Positions 55,901 through 64,000 of a stretch of 64,000 bases of DNA are shown piece after piece (position 1 is the stretch's first letter; every line of letters begins with the position of its first letter). Both the position numbers and the translations under genes were made by a program. This stretch comes from Ovis canadensis. Its lineage: Eukaryota; Chordata; Mammalia; Artiodactyla; Bovidae. The notes below the pieces were generated by a model. It saw only the letters and a program-made list of their open reading frames with translations. It was not told the origin of the DNA and did no database searches. Location of the stretch: positions 119,198,501 through 119,262,500 of the forward strand of contig NC_091245.1 in the NCBI RefSeq assembly GCF_042477335.2, given 5' to 3'.

Positions 55901-56084
55901 CTCCTGGTCCCTCCTGCTCTGGGCCGCCTCAGGCACCTGCCTCCGTTTCTAGGATCCGCCTGTCATCCCCATTCCTACTTCAATTCTCTCAGGTCAGGCC
56001 CTCGCCACTTCTCTCCTAGTTGAGGATGACAGCCGGTACCTGGTGTCCCCATCTGCAATCTTTCTCTCTAATTCATCCTCCACA

Positions 56085-56175
56085 GTGCTGTCAGGGCGAT
56101 GTCTCTGAGAGGCCCAACCGACCCCAATTTAACACCCTTCAATAGCTCCTCACTCTCAGCAGATGAAATCCCAGC
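56085..56175 (+). mobile_element. LINE-2 (L2) fragment, left piece
   Basis: CAACCGACCCCAATTTAACA, CCCTTCAATAGCTCCTCACT and GATGAAATCCCAGCTCTTTG are in L2 order and continue at 56630, interrupted by about 450 unrecognised bases. Confidence 0.7.
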
Positions 56176-56629
56176 TCTTTGGCGTGGTCTATTAGTCAGG
56201 CCTTTTTCATTTGCAAATGTCAGAAACTCCCTAGAAGAAGCTGAGATTCTACCAACAGGTTTGCTGGCAGGACAATGGGAAAGTTCACAGCACAGAAGGA
56301 AGGCCTGCAGGCACCTGGGCAGTCTCAGGACCTGAGAGGCCGGGACTGGGGACCATGTCACGGAGGGAAAGAGGCCGTTAGTTCCGCAGAACCACACTCC
56401 TCCAGCGACATGCCACGAGGAGCCGTGGGCTGGTCCTCCCAGGCCCCAGCAGAAATTCCTGGGGACCATTATGAATGGCCAGCTTGGGGCACACACCGAT
56501 CTCTCCAAAACTCTTGTGGCCAGTAGTACAGGGAAGGTGACTGCTATCTGAACCTGGAGGAAGTGAGAAGAAGAGTGGGATCTGGGCTAACAGAATTCAG
56601 AAGAAGGTGCTGAGCTAATAAAATCCCCC
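56176..56629. other. Unidentified insertion within L2
   Basis: About 450 bases lie between two L2 pieces that are consecutive in the L2 sequence. I do not recognise the inserted DNA. It holds a chance minus-strand frame (part of 56068-56508). It could be a decayed LTR or DNA transposon. Confidence 0.4.
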
Positions 56630-56915
56630 ATGATCTGACCTTGCTTCAGCCTCAACCCTTAGTATCCTGCCTCGAACCTCAAAACAGAAGCAACACTAGC
56701 CTCCGTGAAGTTCCTAACACACTCAGGTACATCACACTCGTGGTTTATCAACATCCCTTCCCTGCACCATCTTCCACCTTCTCAACTGGGGTAATGTCTA
56801 CTTATCATTCCAGATTCAGGTCATTGTTACCTCTTTCAGGAATCTTTCCCAGATTAAAGTCTCTTTTTGGACTCCTAGAACCCCTGTGAATCTTTATAGC
56901 ACTTATTACAGAATA
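56630..56915 (+). mobile_element. LINE-2 (L2) fragment, right piece
   Basis: TGATCTGACCTTGCTTCAGC, CATTCCAGATTCAGGTCATT and TTCAGGAATCTTTCCCAGA continue the L2 region begun at 56085. Confidence 0.7.
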
Positions 56916-56937
56916 ACACTAAACAATAATAATGACA

Positions 56938-57195
56938 AGAAAAACAAGCATTTACTATATGCCAGGCACTGTTCTGGGCACTTGACATTCATTTGTAGCT
57001 TACAATAACTTGATGATATAGGCACTATTATTAGTCCTCATTCCCCAAGATCACAGAGTTAGTAAGTAGTAGTGTGTGCTAAGTAGCTTCAGTTGTATCT
57101 GACTCTGTGTGACCCTGTGGACTGCAGCCCACCAGGATCCTCTGTCTATGGGAGCCAGGTTCAAACCCAGGATGGATCTGGGTCTGTATTCCTAA
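56938..57195 (-). mobile_element. MIR SINE split by a Bov-A fragment
   Basis: ATTTACTATATGCCAGGCAC, AAGATCACAGAGTTAGTAAG left of the insert and GAGCCAGGTTCAAACCCAGG right of it, antisense MIR order. Confidence 0.85.
57073..57150 (-). mobile_element. Bov-A SINE fragment inside MIR
   Basis: GTGCTAAGTAGCTTCAGTTG, TATCTGACTCTGTGTGACCC and CAGCCCACCAGGATCCTCTG are the antisense Bov-A 3' part only. Confidence 0.88.
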
Positions 57196-57479
57196 CTACT
57201 GTCTCTAGAAATGGCTTGAGGAGCCTCAGTTGGCAGTGTTGGGCTGGAAGCCCTGATTCAGGGACAGTGACAACCATCCTCACATGGTTAGTGATGGCTG
57301 AGCAGGCCTTCACAAAACACTGCCAGTCAGGACTCAACAGAACCTTCTCTGTTGGGAGACAAAAGGAGGAAGAAGGAAGAGGAAAAGGCCACTTGGGCCC
57401 CTGGGTGTGCAGGGCCGAGGAAGGAATGGGATCAGAGGAGTCCAGTCTCACATCGCCTGTGCCCTGGCGGTCACGGGAC

Positions 57480-57509
57480 GGGGGGGGGGGGGGGGGGGGT
57501 GGTGGGGAG
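57480..57509 (+). repeat. G20 run followed by GGTGGGG
   Basis: Twenty consecutive G bases at 57480-57499, then TGGTGGGGAG. A plus-strand G-quadruplex former. Such homopolymers are unstable and frequently mis-sized in assemblies. Confidence 0.9.
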
Positions 57510-58079
57510 TTGGGCATGGGCACAGACACTACACACGCTGGCCGGGCCCTGCTGCCCACCAGGCCATTTCTGTGGAGTATCTCTGGTTGACTGGGCCACA
57601 CTTTCTTTTTCTCCAATTTGTCTCCATATTCTTTAGGCAAATTTGGCTTCTACGGTTTTCTGAGACTTGCCTAGTGGCACAAAAAAGGAAGGTTCTGCAT
57701 TGAGCTCTGACGACTGCAGTTCTTTTCCACCCATAACTTGGTAAGGCCAGCACTGGGATGCACCGTGCCGAGGGGATTCTCTCCCAGGGCTGAGGCATTC
57801 CTCAGTGTAGCTGCACCTTCCTACCATTGCTGGATGGCCACACAGGCAGGTATCTGACTCACCGTCTTTCCTTAAACCAGCTACCAAATGCTCCCTGACT
57901 TGGCTTCTCCAGCCCCAGCGGGTCACAGAGCTTCACAAAATGCTCTATCTGTGTCTGCTAGGAAGGTGGGTAGCAACAGGGAACTTGCCTACAATGGATG
58001 AGCCTGTGGAACATACCCTGAGTTTCCCTCCAGTGGGACCTCAACCCAACAAATTAATCAACGTGAAGGTGAGATACAA

Positions 58080-58200
58080 GAGCAGCCTTTTATTGAGTCT
58101 TTGCTATGGGTCAGGCTTTGAGCTAAGTGATTAAGAAGCACTCTCTAGTTCTCACCAATCTCACAAGGGATTTCCCAGTAAATCCTTTCAATGCTATGAC
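58080..58200 (-). mobile_element. MIR SINE fragment
   Basis: CTTTTATTGAGTCTTTGCTA and TGGGTCAGGCTTTGAGCTAA match antisense MIR start; the rest is decayed. Confidence 0.55.
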
Positions 58201-58330
58201 TTGAGCATCTGTATATGCCAGGCTCTGTATTGGGCACCTGGGACACAGTAGTGAACAAAACAGACAATGACCTTTAACTTGCATACAGACAGCAAGCAAT
58301 ACAGATAATAAACAAGTAGTAAACTACAAA
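58200..58330. repeat. Ancient interspersed repeat, family not identified
   Basis: GAGCATCTGTATATGCCAGG, GGGACACAGTAGTGAACAAA and AACAGATAATAAACA-like sequence resembles the repeat at 45838-45960. Confidence 0.5.
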
Positions 58331-58486
58331 GTCAATATGTAGTTGGTTAGGGAAAAATATTATAGATAAAACAGAAATACAGATAAGAGGGACTGGGAGT
58401 GCTGGGGTATGGTCCTCATTGAGAAGATGATATCTGAGCAAAAATTTGTTGTTAAGTAAAGGAATAGGCTGTGTGGATAGAGGAAG

Positions 58487-58757
58487 TGGAGAAGGCAATG
58501 GCACCCCACTCCAGTACTCTTGCCTAGAAAATGTCATGGACGGAGGAGCCTGGTGGGCTGCAGTCCATGCGGTCGCTAAGAGTCAGACGCAACTGAGCGA
58601 CTTCACTTTCACTTTTCATTTTCATGCATTGGAGAAGGAAATGGCAACCCACTCCAGTGTTCTTGCCTGGAGAATCCCAGGGACGGAGGAGCCTGGTGGG
58701 CTGCCGTCTATGAGGTCGCACAGAGTTGGACACGACTGAAGCGACTTAGCAGCAGCA
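58487..58757 (+). mobile_element. Bov-A2 SINE (two Bov-A units)
   Basis: Two consecutive Bov-A bodies (GGAGAAGGCAATGGCACCCC at 58488 and GGAGAAGGAAATGGCAACCC near 58631) separated by TTTCACTTTTCATTTTCATG and ending in (AGC)n. Perfect 12-base duplications GGATAGAGGAAG at 58475-58486 and 58758-58769. Confidence 0.95.
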
Positions 58758-58924
58758 GGATAGAGGAAGATCATTCCAGACAGAGAATGGCCAGTGTGAA
58801 GGCTTGAAGGTGGAAATGTGATGGGAGTGTTCAGGGAGTGGTGAGAAGGCCAGTGAGGCTGGAAAGCAGTGAGGTGGGAAAGGTGAGGATGAGAGGCTAC
58901 GAAGGACCATGTGGGGTGGGGCTT

Positions 58925-59040
58925 TGTAGGCCACAAGATGAATACTGCTATCGTCTCCAATTTACAGATGAGCAAACCAAGGCAGAGAAAGTTTATGCCC
59001 AACGTGCTATGATTTGTATTAGAGCTGGGAATTAACAAGC
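58925..59040 (-). mobile_element. MIR SINE fragment
   Basis: CAATTTACAGATGAGCAAAC, CAAGGCAGAGAAAGTTTATG and TATTAGAGCTGGGAATT match antisense MIR 5' part. Confidence 0.75.
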
Positions 59041-59259
59041 TTTAACCACAATCACAACCCATGTGCATATCCTACTACTATATACCCCCCTCTCCACACA
59101 TGGCAAACCAGGAAGTTTCTTGATAGCCTCTCATGTCAACCAAGTTAGGCTGAGTGGGACCCAAGATTCAGAAGTTTCTGAACTTGCAAGGAATGCTAGA
59201 AATCCTCTTGTCCAATTCTGGTATTGTGGAAGGAACAAAGACTTTGTGGCTGAAGCCTG

Positions 59260-59400
59260 GATGTTCCCTCTTGCTGGGTGACAGGTCATATGACATTTGA
59301 CAGGTATCCTTACCTGTAAAATGGAAACAATCACTCCTGCCTCATGTAGTTGTGCAGATTAAATGAAATGATGTATGTACCAGGGCTCTGAAAAACGCTT
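59260..59400 (+). mobile_element. MIR SINE
   Basis: CTTACCTGTAAAATGGAAAC and TGTGCAGATTAAATGAAATG match sense MIR. Confidence 0.8.
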
Positions 59401-59511
59401 GCAGTTCATCTGTTTTTTTTCTATCTCCTCCCCCAGCTTCTTGGAGCTGCAATCAGTGACAATCCAATCTCAAAGTTCAACACTGTCTCAAACAGAGACA
59501 GGATATATATT

Positions 59512-59772
59512 TAAAAATTGTTAATTGAAGTATAGTTGATTTATAATATTGTGTTAGTTTCAGATATACAGCAAAGTGATTCAACTATACATATATATGT
59601 ATCCATTATTTTTCAGAGTCTTTTCTCACATAGGTTATTACAGGATATTGGGTAGAGCCCCTGTCATACAGGTCCTTATTATTGACGGAAGATGTGGTAC
59701 ATACACACAATGGATTATTACTTGGCCATAAACAAGAATGAAATAATGACATTTGCAACAACATGGAGAGAA
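59512..59772 (-). mobile_element. Twin-primed (internally inverted) L1 insertion
   Basis: The left part, 59512-59683, is antisense L1 3'UTR (GTTGATTTATAATATTGTGT; CAGCAAAGTGATTCAACTAT). The right part, 59684-59772, is the adjoining upstream L1 sequence but in sense orientation (GATGTGGTACATACACACAA; GAAATAATGACATTTGCAAC). Target duplications AGGATAT(A/G)TATT at 59500-59511 and 59773-59784 enclose both, so inversion occurred during insertion. Confidence 0.9.
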
Positions 59773-60189
59773 AGGATATGTATTGATAGCCTCCCTGCAA
59801 TCATTGCCAATATAGTGGGGAGCTTGGAGTTTCCCTGGGACTGTGGGGCACCGTCCCCCTTATCTGTCCCTATGCATGGCAAGTCCACTGTCCTCCACTC
59901 TCATCTCCAGAGGTCCCCAAGTGTGAGTCTCTGCAGTTCCTCTCCTATCAGCTGGGGCCCTACTGTATGCACTTGCAGCTCTGTTTAGCGTGATAGACAT
60001 GTAGTAGGTACTTAATAAACAGTTATTGCTATTACTAGTAGAAATGGAACTCACTGCCACCAAAACTGTCTTGCCAATTTGAACAGACACTGGAAAAGGA
60101 AAACTTAATGATGGAAAGAGAAAGATAAATTTAGTTCACAAATCTGTCTGAACAGCCATTACATGTGTGGGCAAGTCAGTGACAGAGAG

Positions 60190-60305
60190 CTGCACCGAGA
60201 TGCGAGAGCACAGACTGCCTGCGAGGGTTAGCCCTTGGGCCGGTACCAAGACCACACCTCGCCTGCGGCAGTCCTGGCCGGTCAGGCGGCAAACGGATGT
60301 TCTGC
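60190..60305. other. CpG cluster
   Basis: About nine CpG dinucleotides in 115 bases (CACCGAGATGCGAGAGC; GCGAGGG; GGGCCGGTACC; CCTCGCCTGCGGCAG; GGCCGGTCAGGCGGC; AACGGATG). Shorter than a CpG island; possible intronic regulatory site, unproven. Confidence 0.5.
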
Positions 60306-60604
60306 ACAGAACTACTGAGTGTGCACCTGTGCTTATCTTCAGAGTGACCAATATAAAACGTAGAGCCATCATATCAGACAAGGCATTTCTCTGAGATAAA
60401 AAGCACGTGGGAAGCTGCCCTCACTAGTATAAACTTTATTGTAGGAATCTCAGGAAACATGTATAAAACAAAAGCCCAGGACACAGGAGCTAAAGGAAAT
60501 GGGTAAACAGAGAAATAGGAGAGCTCAGCCAACAAATATCATTTTGACACTATAATTAGATCTATTCCCAGGAGCTAAACTTTGCTTCTTTGTACATCAT
60601 ATCC

Positions 60605-60727
60605 TTTCGTTTCTTTATTTATTCCTCTAGTTAATTCATTCCTCATTCATTTATTTACTCATTATTTATTCATCCCCAAGTCACTTATTTTATGCATTTA
60701 TTTTTTTCCTCCCTTATTTGTTCCTCA
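60605..60727. repeat. AT-rich (TTCA/TTTA)n low-complexity block
   Basis: Repeated ATTTATTCAT-like words (TTATTTATTCCTC; CATTCCTCATTCATTTATTT; ATTATTTATTCATCC). Degenerate tetranucleotide repeat. Confidence 0.7.
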
Positions 60728-60819
60728 CTCCATGGCAGCCCTGATCAGCAATGGAATGGACCAGGGGAAGCCTGCAGCAGCAGAAAGGAAAGCAAAGGTG
60801 ACCGACTTGACAGAAGTCA

Positions 60820-60960
60820 CCAGGGGGCCAGGAGCCTGGACAGGGAACTGGGCTTCCGGTCCTTGCTCTGGCACAAAGGAGTTGTGTGGCCCTGGGTGAG
60901 CCATGCACCTCTCTGCACCTCAGTCCCCTACAAAGCAGGGGCAACTTAATACCTATGCTA
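60820..60960 (+). mobile_element. MIR SINE
   Basis: TCCTTGCTCTGGCACAAAGG, GTTGTGTGGCCCTGGGTGAG and CTGCACCTCAGTCCCCTACA match sense MIR. Confidence 0.75.
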
Positions 60961-60965
60961 GTTTC

Positions 60966-62149
60966 CATCATGCCAGCTGGCTGGGCTAATGCGGATGAAA
61001 ATTCTTGATCAATCTGAACAGGTATCCACAGGTAAGGCGTGGTTTTCTGATCATTGCTGGAGAACAGAGGGAAGAAGGTTCACAGCTGGCTCCCACTGCC
61101 AACTTCTATAAACCAGAGCCAGACCACTTGGTCCTTGGACCTCTCCTCCCACTCTCCCCCGAGAGTGAACGCAGCATGGGGCTGTCAGTGAGAGTGGCTG
61201 AGGCAGGATGGCCATCTTTCCTGTGACAGCCCCACATATGCATGAAGGATCTCTTTAGCTGACTAACAGATAAAAATTAATGACTAAACATGTATGTAGG
61301 CTGGAAGATGGATGGGTGTCCTGGGAGCCATCCCTTTGATTGTCCCTTCTTAGATACATTTAAGAATCACAACATCATAATTGCAGAGTTCATTGGAATA
61401 AAATAATATAAAGGGTGAGGGTGGGATGGGGGTCAGGATAAAGAAAAGATAAACCAAAACCGTTATCACCTGCTGACAGGACAAGATGGGAACGTGACAG
61501 AGGAGTCCCTGGGAAAGGTGAAGCTTTTGTGGCAACATAAGCATGGGGATACCTGCTCCAGTACTCAAGGGTCCAGGCTGTTTTTCTGACTGGGTGTGTG
61601 AGCAGTGGAAGGAAGCCCACCCAGCTGGACCAATTTGAGCTCAGAGCCCCTGCTGTGGGCACACACTTGTGTATACGGATTTAGAGCGTCCCGGTGTACT
61701 GTTAGAATGTCAGGAAAAAACAGCATATGGCATATACTCTGCATGCAATTCTGCTCCTACTGTTAACTTAGTTAATTCCAAACTCTGATTCTTTTTGCTT
61801 ATAAAAGGTGCTTTGCACAGGCACTCAGGCCCTAAGCTGAGGTTTTTGTCCCTCCTCTTTTCACTGAATGTTAGGGACATAAGTAGTCCCTCAAAAATGA
61901 TAAATGGATTTGAGAAGCCCACCTCCATTGAAAAAACAAAGCGTTGAGCAAGCGACAGTGTGCCCTTTCCCACAGGAAGTGTGCTAGACTGCGTCATGCG
62001 TGGATGTGGAAGGATTCGGGAAACACACACATTTAATGCTTTTCCCTGGCTCCTCTCCAATGCCCAAAGTTCCTGGTTCCTGGTTCTTCCTCCATCTCCT
62101 CCTGTTCTATTAATGGAAACCTCTTTCTCAGGGATCAGATGCAATGTCC
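60966..62149. other. Intron DNA, nothing recognised
   Basis: A 155-residue minus-strand frame (61710-62177) has no recognised domain. No named repeat. Confidence 0.4.
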
Positions 62150-63006
62150 TCTCTGCCTCCTTCCCTTGCTCCTTCACCTCCTACAAGTTCTGTTATTTCT
62201 CCCCCTGTACCTTCTTCTCCACTTCCTCATCCCCCATTCCAACCACTATCACTCTAGTCTGACCCCTCAGGCATCTTGTACTTGGCCCTTCCTCACTCAG
62301 ATTCATCCCTGACACTACTGCCAAACCCCTTCAATACAGCTCTGACCTTGCCATCCCACTGCTCAGAAAATTTCCATGGTTCCCCCATCAAGCTAAAGAC
62401 ATGGTGCAAACATGGCATTTGGAGCCTTCATGAACGGGCCACAGGGTCTTCTCTCCTGCCACCCTGTCATCTAATCCTATGTGCTTCTCTTTGCTCAATC
62501 ACACTGCTCCCTACTGAAATCCCATTCGACCCTCAGGGCCTGTCCCCCAAAGAACTTCTTAGATGAGTATTTTCTCTCTGCTACCTGAGTGCCTCTTTCT
62601 GCCTTAGGTATGTATACTCTGTATTTCCGGTCATTTCTGTGTTTAAATATTCCTCCCACTGGAATTTATCATCCATGAAAATAGGCATGGCTACTCATCT
62701 TTCTGGCTCTTCACCTAACACACAGTTGATACTAAATATGTTGGGAAAGGACTTCCCTGGTGGCTCAGATGGTAAAACGTCTGCCTACAATGCGGGATAC
62801 CTGGGTTCAATCCTTGGGTCAGGAAGATCTCCTGGAGGAGGAAATGGCAACCCACTCCAGTATTCTTGCCTAGAAAATCCCTTGGACAGAGGAGCCTGGG
62901 AGGCTACATGGGGTCTCAAAGAGTGGAACAGATTGAGCGACTTCACTTTCACTTTCACTCATCTTTCTGGCTCTTCACCTAACACACAGTTGATACCAAA
63001 TATGTT
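62150..63006 (+). mobile_element. LINE-2 (L2) 3' end, interrupted and partly duplicated by Bov-tA
   Basis: CTCTTTGCTCAATCACACTG, CTCCCACTGGAATTTATC and CTAACACACAGTTGATACTA are L2 3'-end order. The last 50 bases (62693-62742) are repeated at 62957-63006 on the other side of a Bov-tA insertion. Confidence 0.85.
62743..62956 (+). mobile_element. Bov-tA SINE flanked by a 50-base duplication
   Basis: Head (GGACTTCCCTGGTGGCTCAG) and body ending GATTGAGCGACTTCACTTTC, flanked by direct repeats 62693-62742 and 62957-63006 that agree at 49 of 50 bases. The body lacks a few bases (TACATGGGGTC instead of TACAGTCCATGGGGTC). Confidence 0.93.
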
Positions 63007-63116
63007 TAAAAAAGGAAACAGCTGAATTGCATGAAGTAAAGAATGGACTTATCAAGTTACTTGCGGAACCAGGCAGGGATGTGGTATAGAATATGTGGTT
63101 TCTACTTTCTGCTTCT

Positions 63117-63324
63117 GGCTTCCCTGGTGGCTCAGTGGTAAAGAATATGCCTACCAAGGCAGGGAACGTGGATGCGATCCTTGGGTCAGGAAGATTCTCT
63201 AGAGAAGAAAATAGCAACTCACTCCAGTATTCCTGACTAGGAAATTCCATGGACACAGGAACCTGGCAGGTTACAGTCCATGGGTTTGCAAAAGAGTCAG
63301 ACATGACTTAGTGATTAAAAAACA
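63117..63324 (+). mobile_element. Bov-tA SINE
   Basis: Head (GGCTTCCCTGGTGGCTCAGT) and body ending GACATGACTTAGTGATTAAA. Perfect 13-base duplications ACTTTCTGCTTCT at 63104-63116 and 63325-63337. Confidence 0.95.
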
Positions 63325-63340
63325 ACTTTCTGCTTCTACA

Positions 63341-63872
63341 GTTCAGTTTAGTCGCTCAGTCATATCTGACTCTTTGCGACCCCATGAACTGCAGCACACC
63401 AGACCTCCCTGTCCATCACCAACCCCTAGGGTCTACCCAAACAAATGTCCATTGAGTCGGTGATGCCATCCAACCATCTCATCCTCTGTCGTCCCCTTCT
63501 CCTCCTCCCCTCAGTCAGCTCTTCACATCAGGTGGCCAAAGTATTGGAGTTTCAACTTCAACATCAGTGCTTCCAATGAACACCCAGGACTAGGATGGAC
63601 TGGTTGGATCTCCTTGCAGTCCAAGGGACTCTCAAGAGTCTTCTCCAACACCACAGTTCAAAAGCATCAATTCTACGGTGCTCAGCTTTCTTTATAGTCC
63701 AACTCTCACATCTACACATGACAACTGGAAAAACTATAGCCTTGACTAGATGGACCTTTTCTGAAAAAGTAATGTCTCTGCTTTTTAATATGCTGTCTAG
63801 GTTGGTCATAACTTTCCTTCTAAGGAGTAAGTATCTTCTAATTTCATGCTGCAATCACCATCTGCAGTGATT
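63341..63872 (-). mobile_element. BovB (RTE) LINE 3' part
   Basis: Starts GTTCAGTTTAGTCGCTCAGT (BovB tail, antisense). The minus strand encodes M-T-N-L-D-S-I-L-K-S-R-D-I, F-P-V-V-M and L-W-C-W-R-R-L-L-R-V-P-W-T between 63854 and 63600. About 35 consensus bases are missing near 63515. It stops at GCAGTGATTTT where Bov-tA sequence begins. Confidence 0.94.
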
Positions 63873-64000
63873 TTGCTGCTGCTGCTGCTGCTAAGTCACT
63901 TCAGTTGTGTCCAACTCTGTGCGACCCCACAGACAGCAGCCCACGAGGCTCCCCCATCCCTGGTATTCTCCAGGCAAGAGCACTGGAGTGGGTTGCCATT
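63873..64000 (-). mobile_element. Bov-tA SINE with (TGC)n, cut by the window edge
   Basis: (TGC)n at 63874-63892, then AAGTCACTTCAGTTGTGTCC, AACTCTGTGCGACCCCACAG and CACTGGAGTGGGTTGCCATT: antisense Bov-A body; its head, if any, lies beyond 64000. Confidence 0.92.

Larger units (their letters stand above)
13197..64000 (-). other. FAM78B: FAM78B intron (partial; extends past the right edge)
   Basis: No minus-strand open frame right of 13219 encodes the conserved FAM78B N-terminus that should precede the residues S-S-W-E-L-P. The upstream exon is therefore inferred to lie beyond 64000, making at least 50.8 kb of this window one intron. This is inference from absence plus the known two-coding-exon structure. 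The content is mainly transposable elements, listed separately; no other exon was recognised on either strand. Confidence 0.75.

Noticed and set aside
56068..56508. 146-residue minus-strand open frame
   Set aside because: Spans an L2 fragment and the unidentified insertion; no coherent protein.
57161..57640. Open frames across the G20 tract encoding polyglycine or polyproline
   Set aside because: Produced by the homopolymer; frame depends on an unstable G-run length.

Overview
This window is nuclear DNA from a pecoran ruminant (cattle, sheep, goat or deer type). The evidence is the dense set of ruminant-specific repeats: Bov-tA/Bov-A SINEs with their characteristic head and body, 5'-truncated BovB (RTE) LINEs, cetartiodactyl CHR SINEs and artiodactyl L1 tails, plus the mariner-derived short hairpin element of bovids. 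There are no bacterial-type operons, no CRISPR array and no viral genes. Which ruminant species it is cannot be settled from what I can read.

I recognise one protein-coding exon. Positions 12674-13196 on the minus strand are the terminal coding exon of FAM78B: 173 residues and a TAG stop, behind a good splice acceptor. The first coding exon (about 88 residues in the human protein as I recall it) is not visible on the minus strand, so it should lie beyond position 64000. On that reading, everything from 13197 to 64000 is FAM78B intron sequence, and everything left of 12674 is 3'UTR followed by downstream intergenic DNA. FAM78B has no established molecular function that I know of.

Layout. 1-8 kb: downstream DNA with two GT microsatellites, a mariner MITE, an MER5A-like element and a C-rich block. 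8-12.67 kb: MIR fragments and an AT-rich, repeat-poor stretch that probably contains the FAM78B 3'UTR. 12.67-13.2 kb: the exon. 13.2-15.6 kb: proximal intron, still free of ruminant SINEs. From 15.6 kb to the end: an intron crowded with young repeats, many inserted into older ones (BovB with Bov-tA and L1 inside; MER2-like transposon with BovB, Bov-A and CHR inside; MIR with CHR and Bov-A inside; CHR with Bov-tA inside). SINE-poor gaps remain at 35.3-40.7 kb and 50.7-57.07 kb.

The most unusual structures are: a diverged inverted repeat with a 39-base exact core near 53.6/53.95 kb; a 34-base U2 snRNA 5'-end copy with a 12-base target-site duplication at 54.44 kb; a 50-base direct repeat flanking a Bov-tA element at 62.7-63.0 kb; a twin-primed (internally inverted) L1 at 59.5 kb; a 62-base minisatellite open in all three forward frames at 26.57 kb; and a mariner MITE hairpin at 26.84 kb of the kind related to the bovine miR-2284/2285 families. 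I found no convincing undescribed gene system; these are candidate observations on a repeat-rich mammalian intron.
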